Shown here: positions 53,136 to 62,646 of the stretch, in pieces | Position numbering within the stretch: position 1 is the stretch's first letter | Layout: each line of letters begins with the position of its first letter | Source: Stieleria magnilauensis | GTDB taxonomy: Bacteria; Planctomycetota; Planctomycetia; Pirellulales; Pirellulaceae | Length of the DNA: 64,000 nucleotides | Direction: 5' to 3' | Assembly (NCBI GenBank): GCA_007753675.1 | Contig: CP036432.1 | Coordinates: forward strand, 2,268,394-2,332,393 | The notes under the pieces: model-generated | What the model saw: only the letters and a program-made list of their open reading frames with translations | Databases searched by the model: none | Told to the model about the DNA's origin: nothing | Made by a program: the position numbers and the translations under genes

Positions 53136-54356
53136 TCATTCGCGGCAATATTTCAGCGCCAGCAGCGCGTAGGCCGTCACCAGGTTGCGGTTGCCTTCCA
53201 TCCACCGGTCGTTGCCGTCATTGACCCAAGACCCGTCGGCCTGTTGGGCGTTGATCAAGGTTGCGGCGAGTTCGCGTCTCCAATTGTGATTTTCGCCATC
53301 CGCATCGGTCAGCACGCGGATGTCGGCCGCCGCCAAGGCCTTGCCGAAGGTGTGGTAGTAGTAATACAGCCCGGCTTTGCCCATCCCCGGATTTTCGTCC
53401 AGCGAATAGGTCTTTTGGATGAAGTCCATGGCGGCCGCGACGCGTGGATCGTCGTCGGTCAGGCCGGCATAGATCATGCTCTTCAGCCCCGCGTAGGTCA
53501 TCGAGCCGTAGCTGCGAAGCGCCCCGCCGTTGTCCCCGTCTTCGCTGTCGCCGTCTTCGCTGACGACCTTGGTTTCACCGCCGGCGGCCGGCGTGTAGTA
53601 AAACCCGCCGTCGCCGATCTTGTCGGCATGCTCGGTGTCGTTTCCGTGGCCGGCCAAGTTTTGCGTCCGGCTGATGAATCGCAGCGCCTTTTGGATCGCT
53701 TCGTCGTCCGCGTCGTTGCCCAAGTCTTTCAGGGCATCGACCAAGAAGGACGTGTTGGACAAATCGGGACGAGCGTGTTTGCCGTAGCCCGCACCGCCAT
53801 AGGCCGTGTCCGACGACTCCACGCCTTCACCCTCGTCCCACTGAATCTCCTTCAAATACGCTTCGGCGCGGTTGAGTTGACTTTCGTAGCGCTTGTCGCG
53901 ATTGGCTGCGACCAAGGCGCCCACGGCAACGGACGTTTCATAGTTTCGGTACATCGATCCCGTCGCGTGGATCCCACCGCTGGGACGAACGTTGTCCAGA
54001 ATGAACTGAATCGCTTTCTGGACGACTGGCGAATCGACGTCGGTGGGGTGATGCTCCAGAATCGCTCGGACACACAGCGACGTCACCGCCACGCCAGTCT
54101 CCGGGCTGAACGCACCGTCGCCGGTCTGGCCGCGATTCTTTAAAAACCCGATCGCCAACTCGACACTCTTGTCGATCGCCGCGTTGGTCTGCTCCGGTGT
54201 CTGAAATTCCGCCACCTCGCCCTGGGTCGCGTTCCCCTGCGACGCCACGTCGTCCCCGGTGACCCCCGACGGCAGCAATGCGACGCCGACCAGGAAAGCT
54301 GGGATCAGTCCGGAAACAACAGCGCGTGACCCTTTTGAAACGTCGGAGAGATGCAT
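53136..54356 (-). CDS. Exported prenyltransferase/terpene-cyclase-fold protein
   Basis: Exported protein with the alpha/alpha toroid repeats of squalene-hopene cyclase/prenyltransferase families. From Met 54356 the 406-residue product begins with a signal peptide (SGLIPAFLVGVALLPSGVTG) and then contains repeats such as AIGFLKNRGQTGDGAFSPE, AIQFILDNVRPSGGIHATG, SYGSMTYAGLKSMIYAG and a final LINAQQADGSWVN. I see no DxDD catalytic motif, so cyclase activity is unlikely and a binding or structural role is more plausible. Homologous proteins are common in planctomycetes with no known function. It stands alone, between rimO and a divergent coiled-coil gene. Confidence 0.8.
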   Translation of the reverse strand: MHLSDVSKGSRAVVSGLIPAFLVGVALLPSGVTGDDVASQGNATQGEVAEFQTPEQTNAAIDKSVELAIGFLKNRGQTGDGAFSPETGVAVTSLCVRAILEHHPTDVDSPVVQKAIQFILDNVRPSGGIHATGSMYRNYETSVAVGALVAANRDKRYESQLNRAEAYLKEIQWDEGEGVESSDTAYGGAGYGKHARPDLSNTSFLVDALKDLGNDADDEAIQKALRFISRTQNLAGHGNDTEHADKIGDGGFYYTPAAGGETKVVSEDGDSEDGDNGGALRSYGSMTYAGLKSMIYAGLTDDDPRVAAAMDFIQKTYSLDENPGMGKAGLYYYYHTFGKALAAADIRVLTDADGENHNWRRELAATLINAQQADGSWVNDGNDRWMEGNRNLVTAYALLALKYCRE

Positions 54357-54524
54357 CCCGGTTCGAACCCCTAACAGTGGAAGGTGGGCGGTGGGCGGTT
54401 TGAACGTCACAACCGCTGCGATGACGATAGCTTACGCCCCATTTTACGCTCCAGGCGGACAAGCGTGCAGGTCTCTCGGCCGAGAGTGACGAACGAAGCC
54501 CTGGGGGCCACACCCTGACTGCCG

Positions 54525-55145
54525 GTGACGAAACGGCCATTCGTCACACTTCCTCCAAACCGTCGTCCGATGCCACCGACCGTTACCCCAACACCGTTGC
54601 AACGAAAGATCACGGGCGGCGCGAGGATTCGCCGCCGGCCGATCGCATCGGCGCCTCGTCCGCTCGCGGTGGGCACGGGAGCGATCGCACGTGACCACAA
54701 CGATTCGATCGCCGGCGGTGCAACTGCAACGACCGCAAACCGACCGGGCGTTGCACCACCCACCTTGTTCCGCCTCAAGACGCTGCGTCACCCCACGCGT
54801 GCCGAACAACGGCTCGCCACGCTACAGGTTCGGCGGCGATCGCCCGCTGACGGCCGACCTGGAACCGCAGATCAAAACGAGGTGATCCTGCGAATCGATC
54901 CTCCGCAGCCCGCCGGAACAGTGCAATCGGCTGACCGCAACGCTCCGGTCAATGCTCCCGTCAACGCATCACCCAAACCGCCCGCTCGGCCGAAAGACCT
55001 GTTCCCCGATCACACCGGCGACTTGATCGCCAGCCTCAGCCAGTGGTCCCTTCGGCTCGATCGACGCGAAGCCGAATTGGATCGGCGTGAACGTGAATTG
55101 AACCAGCGATTGCGGTTATTGCGGCAACATCAGTTCGCCGATTGA
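54525..55145 (+). CDS. Arg/Pro-rich protein with C-terminal coiled coil
   Basis: Not recognised. The 206-residue frame starting at GTG 54525 is Arg/Pro/Thr-rich and probably disordered for about 150 residues, then ends in a convincing amphipathic coiled coil (LIASLSQWSLRLDRREAELD followed by RRERELNQRLRLLRQH). The last part is the reason to accept it as a gene; the true start may be later (for example ATG 54570). No membrane segment. Its 3' end overlaps the converging thioredoxin-like gene by 16 bases. Confidence 0.5.
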   Translation: MTKRPFVTLPPNRRPMPPTVTPTPLQRKITGGARIRRRPIASAPRPLAVGTGAIARDHNDSIAGGATATTANRPGVAPPTLFRLKTLRHPTRAEQRLATLQVRRRSPADGRPGTADQNEVILRIDPPQPAGTVQSADRNAPVNAPVNASPKPPARPKDLFPDHTGDLIASLSQWSLRLDRREAELDRRERELNQRLRLLRQHQFAD

Positions 55146-55621
55146 TCGGCCGCACCCAACAACTGGTGCAGCGCACCGGGCGGCTGATAACCGACCTTGT
55201 GGGCGAGGACCTTGCCATCGGGATGCCCGATCAACGTGGTCGGATAGGCCGGCACGTCGATGCGTCGCAGGACGTCAGCGTTACGATCCGGTGACAGACG
55301 AATCGCGACGAACCCGTTCTTCAATCGGCTTCGAATCGTGCCATCGGTCCAAGTATCACGTTTCATCGCGTCGCAATAGCGACATCGACTGGAGGTGATG
55401 AAGATCACCATCGGCCGGCCCGACTGTTTGGCCGCGCGCCAGCCGGCATCAAGATCCTCGTGCCATTGGATCGCCGATTCCGCCGAGGAGACGGTGTGTC
55501 CGACCGGGTGGGGATAATTGCCGACAAGATCAGCCGCATGGGCTGTGCAATGAGAGACGGCGAACAGGACGACGATCGCCAAAAGGGCATACTGCCCTGT
55601 GCAAACCATGAATCGTTTCAC
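55130..55621 (-). CDS. Exported thioredoxin-like protein
   Basis: Thioredoxin-fold protein of 163 residues with a signal peptide (YALLAIVVLFAVSHCTAHAA) and the redox motif CRYC in IFITSSRCRYCDAMKRDTW, comparable to the thioredoxin_7/DUF255-type proteins. The cis-Pro region reads DVPAYPTTLIG. It should act in the periplasm, where it might reduce disulfides or help cytochrome maturation; the partner is unknown. It overlaps the 3' end of the opposite-strand coiled-coil gene by 16 bases. An intergenic palindromic element follows upstream of its start. Confidence 0.87.
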   Translation of the reverse strand: MKRFMVCTGQYALLAIVVLFAVSHCTAHAADLVGNYPHPVGHTVSSAESAIQWHEDLDAGWRAAKQSGRPMVIFITSSRCRYCDAMKRDTWTDGTIRSRLKNGFVAIRLSPDRNADVLRRIDVPAYPTTLIGHPDGKVLAHKVGYQPPGALHQLLGAADQSAN

Positions 55622-55774
55622 GGCGGAGCTCTGTGGTGATGAGGAAAACGGCGTAGAAAAGTCCGAATGGGCAAATTCTAACGCGTCTGTTCATCAACCA
55701 CAGGAAGTATCCACAACACCCGCCAAACAGCGGGGCAACAAGTGAAGCGGTCGATTCGCTATTAAAGTGAAGTT

Positions 55775-56108
55775 ACCCTCCCTTTGGGCATTGGTATCTA
55801 CGCAAGTCGCTTCTTGCCCAAAGGGCATGCATATCCGTAGCCTGGGGCAAGCAAACCGAGCATTTGCGAGGGTTGCGCCGCCCCAGGAACCTCATCGCAA
55901 TGAGGTGAAATTTGGCCAACGGCCATGGACAACCTTCGCGTTTGACGAGGCATTTGTGTATGGCCGCCGGCCAACCCCTCTCGTTCTCGTTTGGGGACCT
56001 TGGGCGATGCCCAAGGCTATGGATGTAAACGGCCGTTGGCCGAAACCATCCACTCAAAACCGATCTGACATGCAAAAGATGTGTAGACACAATGCCCTTT
56101 GGGAGGGT
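55775..56108. repeat. Palindrome-bounded intergenic element of about 334 bp
   Basis: Positions 55775-55793 and 56090-56108 are inverted repeats (accctccctttgggcattg and caatgccctttgggagggt, matching except for the central three bases). Inside are several hairpins, for example cctggggc/gccccagg (about 55839-55888), cctcatcgcaatgagg (about 55890) and ccttgggcgatgcccaagg (about 55998). No gene is supported. The left end shares aagt(a/t)accctccc with the palindrome after parB. It looks like a small non-coding mobile or structured element. The rest of the 522-base gap shows nothing. Confidence 0.7.
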
Positions 56109-56143
56109 CGCGAAGGCTATCCCACTCTGCTTCGCTCGCCCGT

Positions 56144-56734
56144 TTAGGCTTCGCCGGCGCGTTTGACGACCTTGTCGATCAAGCCGTACTCGCGGGCCTC
56201 TTCGGCGCTCATGAAGCGGTCACGATCGGTGTCCGTTTCAATTTTTTCCAGCGAGTGGCCGGTGTGATCGATCATGATTTCGTTCATGCGTTTCTTGATC
56301 CGCCGCAGTTCTTCGACGTGGATCTCGACCTCCCGCGCGGTGCCTTGCATGCCGGCGAGCGGCTGGTGAATCATGATCCGCGCGTTGGGCAGCGCGTAGC
56401 GTTTCCCGGCGGCACCGGCGGTCAACAGCACGGCGCCCATCGACGCGGCTTGACCGATGCAGTAGGTAGCGACGTCACAGGAGACGAATTGCATGGTGTC
56501 GTAGATCGCCATGCCGGCGGTGATGCTTCCACCGGGGCTGTTGATATACAGGTGGATGTCCGCCTTGGGATCGTCGCTCATCAGGAACAGCATCTGAGCG
56601 ACGAGCGAGTTGGAGATCTGGTCATCGACTTGTTGACCGAGAAAGATGATTCGGTCTTTCAGCAGTCGGCTATAGATGTCGTAAGTGCGTTCTTCGCGTC
56701 CGCTCTTTTCAACGACGTAGGGAATCAGTGGCAT
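56144..56734 (-). CDS. clpP: ATP-dependent Clp protease proteolytic subunit
   Basis: Serine protease subunit that forms tetradecamers with Clp ATPases. The 196-residue product has the full catalytic triad: S98 in [11 protein letters not shown]123 in MIHQPLAG and D172 in DTDRDRFMS, plus INSPGGSI and AIYDTMQF. The N-terminal residues [10 protein letters not shown] match those of active ClpP, where they form the axial loop. Length is typical. It lies downstream of a second clpP on the same strand with 53 bases between, so the two are probably cotranscribed and could form a mixed complex. Confidence 0.97.
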   Translation of the reverse strand: MPLIPYVVEKSGREERTYDIYSRLLKDRIIFLGQQVDDQISNSLVAQMLFLMSDDPKADIHLYINSPGGSITAGMAIYDTMQFVSCDVATYCIGQAASMGAVLLTAGAAGKRYALPNARIMIHQPLAGMQGTAREVEIHVEELRRIKKRMNEIMIDHTGHSLEKIETDTDRDRFMSAEEAREYGLIDKVVKRAGEA

Positions 56735-56787
56735 ATCGGTATTCTTGGTTAGTTGGACGGGAGAGGGAAAACGAGACGGGCGACGGC

Positions 56788-57447
56788 TCAGTTGGCGTCT
56801 TCGTCTTCGTCTTCGACCGGCGGCTTGGTCAGGATATCGTCGACCAATCCGTACTCTTTGGCTTCGTTGGCCCCTAAAAAGAAATCGCGATCGGTGTCTT
56901 CGGCGATTTTTTCGACCGGCTGTCCCGAGTGGCTGGCGATGATCTGGTTCAGCACATCGCGATAGCGGAACATTTCGGCCGCTTGGATTTCGATGTCGCT
57001 GACCTGTCCGCCGACGCCGCCCATCGGCTGGTGCATCATCACGCGGCTGTTGGGCAGACAGTACCGTTTGCCTTTGCTGCCGCCGACCAACAAGACGGCC
57101 GCCCCGCTGCAGGCTTCACCGACGCAGTACGTCGCGACCGGGCACGAGAGAATCTGCATCGTGTCGTAAATCGCCAACGTCGCGGTGACGCTTCCGCCGG
57201 GAGAATTGATGTAGAAATGAATGTCTTTGCGGCGATTTTCGCTCTGCAAGTACAGCAACTTCATCACCAACTCGTTGGCGTTGCCGTAGTGGATTTCGCC
57301 CTGCAAAAAGACAATGCGATTTTCAAGCAGCAAATCCCCGAGCGTCAGTTGACGCTGGCGTTGGTAACTCTGGTAGGCGTGGCTACCGGAAATCGGGTTA
57401 CCGGAGAGCTGGCTCGCGGCAAGCGGGTGCGTTAACGGTGAATCCAT
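56788..57447 (-). CDS. clpP: Second Clp protease proteolytic subunit, variant active-site loop
   Basis: Paralogous ClpP of 219 residues with an extended N-terminus (about 35 residues before [19 protein letters not shown]). The triad is present: S114, H139 in MMHQPMGG and D188 in DTDRDFF; but the serine loop reads [11 protein letters not shown] instead of the usual GQAASMGA. The C-terminal tail is acidic (EDEDEDAN). In several bacteria with two ClpP proteins, this type of partner forms hetero-tetradecamers with altered specificity. It is the upstream gene of the pair. No trigger factor or clpX gene is next to it. Confidence 0.95.
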   Translation of the reverse strand: MDSPLTHPLAASQLSGNPISGSHAYQSYQRQRQLTLGDLLLENRIVFLQGEIHYGNANELVMKLLYLQSENRRKDIHFYINSPGGSVTATLAIYDTMQILSCPVATYCVGEACSGAAVLLVGGSKGKRYCLPNSRVMMHQPMGGVGGQVSDIEIQAAEMFRYRDVLNQIIASHSGQPVEKIAEDTDRDFFLGANEAKEYGLVDDILTKPPVEDEDEDAN

Positions 57448-57899
57448 AAAGTGTCTTTGGGAGTTAAAAGCAACGAAATCGCATCGGGATCAGACCGAAC
57501 AATCGATGCGTCGGCCTTTCAATGACCGCTTAGTGTTCGCATCTGGGGAGAATCTGACAAGACCAGTGCCTCCGACCGCAAGGTCAGTCTGCACGTTCAG
57601 GCCGACACCGGTCGCATCGGACCGGTTACGCCAGTCGGTTGCAAATCGGATACCAAACCGCAGCGGGCGTCGCAAGATTCACTATCTTGACATTTTGCCG
57701 TCACACTGGCATCAATAGCATGTCGCGGCGAATTTCCTCCTGCCAAGCTGGCATGTGACCGAAGCTGTCGACGACGCGCCAGAGCACTTCGACTCCATTA
57801 GAATTCTGGACCAAGCCCGTTCCGAACACTCGTTCAGACGTGACGCGCCGAGCCCCCTCCTGCGGTGTCACCTCCTGCATTCCCCCTCAAATCCGTCCC
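57448..57899. other. Region between clpP and yacG
   Basis: About 450 bases with no supported gene between the divergent clpP and yacG genes. Short frames here are not convincing. It should carry both promoters; no clear consensus element was seen. Confidence 0.4.
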
Positions 57900-58097
57900 A
57901 TGCCCAACGAACCCCGTGACAAATCGAAGTGTCCGACCTGCGGAAAACGCTTTCGGATGGACGAAACCAATGCCCCGCCGTTCTGCTGCGAGCGCTGTCG
58001 GCTGATCGATTTGGGCCGCTGGCTGGACGAGGACATCGGCCTGCCATTCGAATCCGACGAATCGCCCAAGACGATCGACCCGGACCTGACGCGTTAA
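57900..58097 (+). CDS. yacG: DNA gyrase inhibitor YacG-like zinc protein
   Basis: Small four-cysteine zinc-finger protein; the E. coli protein binds GyrB and blocks gyrase. From ATG 57900 the product is 65 residues: [13 protein letters not shown], then [19 protein letters not shown], the characteristic CxxC plus CxxxC zinc ribbon and RLIDLGxW motif. The last residues are acidic. Upstream in-frame codons from 57840 have no similarity. It is followed by its own terminator. Confidence 0.9.
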   Translation: MPNEPRDKSKCPTCGKRFRMDETNAPPFCCERCRLIDLGRWLDEDIGLPFESDESPKTIDPDLTR

Positions 58098-58147
58098 AGA
58101 CCTTTACATTAACGAAGAAAGCGGCAAAACTACCCAAACAAGCAACG

Positions 58148-58188
58148 AAGCCTTTCCCGCCGTCTGGGTGGGGAAGGTTTCTTTTTTT
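58148..58188 (+). terminator. Terminator of yacG
   Basis: gaagcctttccc (58148-58159) and ggggaaggtttc pair over 12 bases (two G-T) around an 11-base loop, with T residues to 58188. It lies 50 bases after the yacG stop and 22 before greA. Confidence 0.8.
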
Positions 58189-58209
58189 CAGTGACCCGTG
58201 GAGAGTGTG

Positions 58210-58692
58210 ATGGTTGAATCGGTGCCGATGACCCGAGAGGGATACAACAAGATCAAAGCCGAAATCGAGCATCTTGATCGCGAAGTGATGCCCGAGATCG
58301 CCGACAAGATCGCCCTGGCGCGCGAAGAAGGCGACTTGAAGGAAAACGCGGAATACCACGCCCAGCGTGAAAATCAAGGCAAGGTCCAAGCGCGGATCAA
58401 TCTGCTCAAAGACAAACTCGCCCGCGCCACGATCGTCGACATGTCGGAACTGCCCCGCGACGAAGTCGTCTTCGGCTGCACCGTCACGGTCGAAGACCAG
58501 GACGACGGCATGGAAGAGGAATTCACGTTCGTCGGCGCCGGAGAAGACGACTACAAGTCCGGCAAGATCCTGGTCACCAGCCCGATCGGCAAAGGTCTGA
58601 TCGGAAAAAAGGTCGGCGAAATTGCCAAGATCGAAGTCCCCGCCGGCATGATGACGCTGAAAGTCATCAAAATCGAGTTCCCCGACGTCTAA
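58210..58692 (+). CDS. greA: Transcript cleavage factor GreA
   Basis: Rescues backtracked RNA polymerase by stimulating transcript cleavage. The 160-residue product has the N-terminal coiled coil with the acidic tip [10 protein letters not shown] (Asp and Glu of the catalytic loop) and the C-terminal FKBP-like domain with [16 protein letters not shown] 58210 is chosen because GGAG at 58200-58203 is well placed; a GTG at 58198 is in frame but would lack this site. Length fits. It stands alone and its stop is followed after 16 bases by a short hairpin and then repeat array B2. Confidence 0.96.
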   Translation: MVESVPMTREGYNKIKAEIEHLDREVMPEIADKIALAREEGDLKENAEYHAQRENQGKVQARINLLKDKLARATIVDMSELPRDEVVFGCTVTVEDQDDGMEEEFTFVGAGEDDYKSGKILVTSPIGKGLIGKKVGEIAKIEVPAGMMTLKVIKIEFPDV

Positions 58693-58707
58693 CGTCTGTT
58701 CGCTGTC

Positions 58708-58732
58708 GGTTTCGCTGCTCCGCAGCGAAACC
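58708..58732. terminator. Hairpin after greA
   Basis: ggtttcgctgc and gcagcgaaacc are a perfect 11-base stem with a tcc loop, 16 bases after the greA stop and immediately before the first unit of array B2. No T run follows, so the terminator role is uncertain. Confidence 0.5.
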
Positions 58733-59643
58733 GGGCGGCTAAAGCCTGCACACCAGCAACCGTTGGTGTCCAGCCTTCAGGCGCATCCCCACGCGCTGCG
58801 AAGCAGCAAGACGGAGCGGCTAAAGCCTGCACACCAGCAACGTTGGTGTCCAGCCTTCAGGCGCATCCCCACGCGCTGCGAAGCAGCAAGACGGAGCGTC
58901 TGAAGCCTGCACACCAGCAACCGTTGGTGTCCAGCCTTCAGGCGCATCCCCACGCGCTGCAAAGCAGCAAGACGGAGCGGCTAAAGCCTGCACACCAGCA
59001 ACGTTGGTGTCCAGCCTTCAGGCGCATCCCCACACGCTGCGAAGCAGCAAGACGGGGCGGCTCAAGCCTGCACACCAGCAACCGTTGGTGTCCAGCCTTT
59101 AGGCGCATCCCCACGCGCTGCGAAGCAGCAAGACGGGGCGGCTGAAGCCTGCACACCAGCAACCGTTGGTGTCCAGCCTTTAGGCGCATCCCCACGCGCT
59201 GCGAAGCAGCAAGACGGGGCGGCTCAAGCCTGCACACCAGCAACCGTTGGTGTCCAGCCTTCAGGCGCATCCCCACGCGCTGCGGAGCAGCAAGACGGAG
59301 CGGCTGAAGCCTGGACACCAGCAACGTTGGTGTCCAGCCTTCAGGCGCATCCCCACGCGCTGCGAAGCAGCAAGACCGAGCGGCTAAAGCCTGCACACCA
59401 GCAACCGTTGGTGTCCAGCCTTTAGGCGCATCCCCACGCGCTGCGAAGCAGCAAGACGGAGCGGCTAAAGCCTGCACACCAGCAACCGTTGGTGTCCAGC
59501 CTTTAGGCGCATCCCCACGCGCTGCGGAGCAGCAAGACGGAGCGGCTGAAGCCTGCACACCAGCAACGTTGGTGTCCAGCCTTTAGGCGCATCCCCACGC
59601 GCTGCGAAGCAGCAAGACGGGGCGGCTCAAGCCTGCACACCAA
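58733..59643. repeat. Family B array 2: 11 units
   Basis: The same 80-bp palindromic unit as in array B1 repeats about 11 times between greA and the next gene, opened by a partial right-half unit. Most units have gacggagcgg where array B1 usually has gacgggcgg, so units within an array resemble each other more than units in other arrays. Confidence 0.95.
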
Positions 59644-59673
59644 CCAACTCCCCTTCTTCCCCAAAGTCACCCC

Positions 59674-60360
59674 ATGACCGCCGACGCCACCCAAGACCCC
59701 TCCGACGCGCCAGAGGACGAAGGGCCGGGCTGCATGCCGGCGATCCTGGCGTCGATGGTCTTGATGGGCATCGTCGGGTTCCTGACCTGCGGCGTGATGA
59801 CGTGGCTGATTTTCGACAAGCAAGACGAATTGGCGTTGCGTTCGATGCGCGGCAGTTTCATTCCTGCGGTGGAGCAGAGTTTGCTCGAACCGGAAGAAAA
59901 GGCGGCGACGGTCAAATTGCTCAACACCTTTGCCGACGAACTCGAACGCGGCCGACTCGAAGGCTGGCAAGCCTCCGGCGTGATGCAACGCATGACCCGG
60001 TTGCCGGTGCTACAGTGGGGACAGATCCGCCGCATCGAAAAATTCGTCGATGATCATCCCGATCAGTTTTCCGCCGGCGATTCCCTGCAATTCGTCCGTT
60101 TGCGCAAAGGCGTGGAACGAAACAAGATCACCACCATTGACTTCGTTCATATCCTAACACCGGTGCTCCAGTCCGATCCCGGCAACGAGGAGGCTCAGTT
60201 GGTTGAACCGTTGACCGTCGATGCAGTCCGCGAAGTCGTCAAGCGGGCTCGAACCTCTGCCGACCGTGGCGAAATCGAACTGACCCCCAAAGATGACGTC
60301 GGCATCGATACGCTCGTCCGCCGCCAGATCGAAGCTGGAATCCAAAAGGGAACGTATTAG
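59674..60360 (+). CDS. Small anchored protein lying between two repeat arrays
   Basis: Not recognised. A 228-residue product starting MTADATQDPSDAPEDEGPG, with one hydrophobic segment at about 22-46 (CMPAILASMVLMGIVGFLTC and onward) and a mostly helical rest (EQSLLEPEEKAATVKLLNTF, TVDAVREVVKRARTSADRGE). It is probably anchored with a soluble C-terminal part. Codon use is like its neighbours, which supports coding. Array B2 ends 30 bases before its start and array B3 begins right after its stop codon (60360). Confidence 0.75.
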   Translation: MTADATQDPSDAPEDEGPGCMPAILASMVLMGIVGFLTCGVMTWLIFDKQDELALRSMRGSFIPAVEQSLLEPEEKAATVKLLNTFADELERGRLEGWQASGVMQRMTRLPVLQWGQIRRIEKFVDDHPDQFSAGDSLQFVRLRKGVERNKITTIDFVHILTPVLQSDPGNEEAQLVEPLTVDAVREVVKRARTSADRGEIELTPKDDVGIDTLVRRQIEAGIQKGTY

Positions 60361-60930
60361 CAACCGTTGGTGTCCAGCCTTCAGGCGCATCCCCACGCGC
60401 TGCGAAGCAGCAAGACGGAACGGCTGAAGCCTGCACACCAGCAACGTTGGTGTCCAGCCTTCAGGCGCATCCCCACGCGCTGCGGAGCAGCAAGACGGAG
60501 CGGCTAAAGCCTGCACACCAGCAATGTTGGTGTCCAGCCTTCAGGCGCATCCCCACGCGCTGCGAAGCAGCAAGACGGGGCGGCTAAAGCCTGCACACCA
60601 GCAACCGTTGGTGTCCAGCCTTCAGGCGCATCCCCACGCGCTGCGGAGCAGCAAGACGGAGCGGCTAAAGCCTGCACACCAGCAACCGTTGGTGTCCAGC
60701 CTTCAGGCGCATCCCCACGCGCTGCGAAGCAGCAAGACGGAGCGGCTAAAGCCTGCACACCAGCAACCGTTGGTGTCCAGCCTTCAGGCGCATCCCCACG
60801 CGCTGCAAAGCAGCAAGACGGAGCGGCTAAAGCCTGCACACCAGCAACCGTTGGTGTCCAGCCTTCAGGCGCATCCCCACGCGCTGCGAAGCAGCAAGAC
60901 GGGGCGGCTGAAGCCTGCACACCAGCAACG
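60361..60930. repeat. Family B array 3: 7 units
   Basis: Seven units of the 80-bp family B palindrome begin at the base after the stop codon of the preceding gene and end 31 bases before the start of the CrtI-like gene. Most units carry gacggagcgg, as in array B2. The open frame that joins this array to the following gene is an artefact of the repeat. Confidence 0.95.
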
Positions 60931-60961
60931 CTACCATTCCCAACCTCCAAGGAAAACGCCA

Positions 60962-62455
60962 GTGTCAAATCGAAAGGTGGTCGTGGTCGGTGCCGGCCCG
61001 GGTGGATTGGCCGCGGCGATGCAATTGGCCCACGCCGGCTGTGACGTGACGGTGTTGGAACGTCGCGATCGTCCCGGCGGTCGAACGTCGGCTATCGAAA
61101 TGGACGGCTATCGATTCGATTGCGGCCCCACCTTCTTTCTGTACCCCCGCGTGCTCAAAGAAATCTTCGCCGGCTGCGGCTACGACCTGATGAAGGAAGT
61201 GCCGATGGAGCGGTTGGATCCGCAGTACCGTCTGACCTTCGGTGGCGGCGGACAACTCGATTGCACCCCGGACCTGGCGGAGATGGATCGTCAGATCGCT
61301 GAATTGTCGCCGCCCGACGTCGGTTCGTTGGCCCGCTACATGGACGACAACCGGATCAAGCTGGAAAAATTTCGGCCGATTCTCGAGTCGCCGTTCTCAT
61401 CGATCGCCGACCTGATGCGTCCCTCACTGATCGGTGCCGCCAAACACCTGCACCCGTTTCGTTCGCTCGGCCAAGAATTGCAGCGGTACTTTTCCGATCC
61501 CAGGCTGGTCATCGCGTTCGCGTTCCAATCCAAGTATCTGGGCATGTCACCGTTCAATTGCCCCAGCCTGTTCAGCATCCTGTCGTTCTTGGAATACGAG
61601 CACGGGGTCTGGCATCCGATCGGCGGTTGCAGCCGAGTGAGCGAGCGGATGGCGGAAATCGCGGAGGAGTTGGGCGTCAATTTCCGTTACGACGAACCGG
61701 TTCGCAGCGTGGAGATGGAAGGCCGGCACGTGCGATCCTTGACCACCGATCAAGGCAACTATGCGGCCGACGCGTTCGTGGTCAACGCCGACTTTGCCGA
61801 CTGGATCAGCCGCACCGTTCCCAACGAGAAACGCAAGCGGTGGACCGACGAGGCGATCGCCAAGAAACGGTTCTCCTGCAGCACGTTCATGTTGTACCTG
61901 GGCCTCGAAGGTTTGTACGAAGACCTGCCCCACCACAGCATCCACATCAGCGAAGACTATGAAAACAATCTTCGCGAGATCGAGCAGACGCACACGCTCA
62001 GCCAAGACCCGTCGTTCTACGTCCAAAACGCCTGCGTCACCGATCCCTCGTTGGCTCCGGCTGGTCACAGCACGTTGTACGTGTTGGTCCCGGTGACGCA
62101 TCAGACCGGATCGATCGACTGGGAAGCCGAAGCGCCGGCGTTCCGAGAATTGACGCTCGATCGAATGGCCGCGATCGGTTTAGGGGATCTTCGCAGCCGG
62201 ATTCGGACAGAGCATACGATCACGCCACAAAACTGGAACCAAGACTACGCGATCCACAAAGGCGCGACGTTTAACTTGGCGCACAATCTGGGCCAAATGC
62301 TGCACAACCGACCGCGAAACCGATTCGAAGACTTGGGCAGCGTTTACCTGGTCGGCGGAGGCACGCATCCGGGCAGCGGCCTGCCGGTGATCTACGAATC
62401 CAGCCGCATCACCACCGGGCTGGTTCTCAAAGACTTCAACCGCAAAGGCGTTTAA
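60962..62455 (+). CDS. CrtI/phytoene desaturase-family FAD oxidoreductase
   Basis: FAD-dependent desaturase/oxidase of the carotenoid type, which could act on phytoene, squalene-derived carotenoids or related lipids. GTG 60962 follows AAGGA at 60949-60953 and gives 497 residues. The Rossmann dinucleotide motif [20 protein letters not shown] is at the N-terminus, followed by [21 protein letters not shown] and the C-terminal FAD signature [19 protein letters not shown]. Length matches CrtI. The open frame upstream runs through array B3 and is not protein. No phytoene synthase gene is next to it. Pigmented Pirellulaceae make C30 carotenoids, so that pathway is a reasonable guess. Confidence 0.9.
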   Translation: MSNRKVVVVGAGPGGLAAAMQLAHAGCDVTVLERRDRPGGRTSAIEMDGYRFDCGPTFFLYPRVLKEIFAGCGYDLMKEVPMERLDPQYRLTFGGGGQLDCTPDLAEMDRQIAELSPPDVGSLARYMDDNRIKLEKFRPILESPFSSIADLMRPSLIGAAKHLHPFRSLGQELQRYFSDPRLVIAFAFQSKYLGMSPFNCPSLFSILSFLEYEHGVWHPIGGCSRVSERMAEIAEELGVNFRYDEPVRSVEMEGRHVRSLTTDQGNYAADAFVVNADFADWISRTVPNEKRKRWTDEAIAKKRFSCSTFMLYLGLEGLYEDLPHHSIHISEDYENNLREIEQTHTLSQDPSFYVQNACVTDPSLAPAGHSTLYVLVPVTHQTGSIDWEAEAPAFRELTLDRMAAIGLGDLRSRIRTEHTITPQNWNQDYAIHKGATFNLAHNLGQMLHNRPRNRFEDLGSVYLVGGGTHPGSGLPVIYESSRITTGLVLKDFNRKGV

Positions 62456-62646
62456 CCGGAAATGGCACAAGAACGGAGTTCGCAATCTCAGCGGGACGCG
62501 TCACGGCCTGTTGATTTTCTGCTCACGATTGCGATTTTGAGCGTGTCCCCCCCTGCCCCCCGTTCCCTCAAGACACAGCGTCCCCCCGGTTATTATTCGA
62601 GGGTCGGCTGGCTGGAGGAAACGGGCGGGATGAAAAAAACGATCGT

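Noticed and set aside
60524..60961. N-terminal extension of the CrtI-like protein by 146 codons
   Set aside because: The extension is repeat array B3; a ribosome binding site and GTG at 60962 start directly before the FAD motif.
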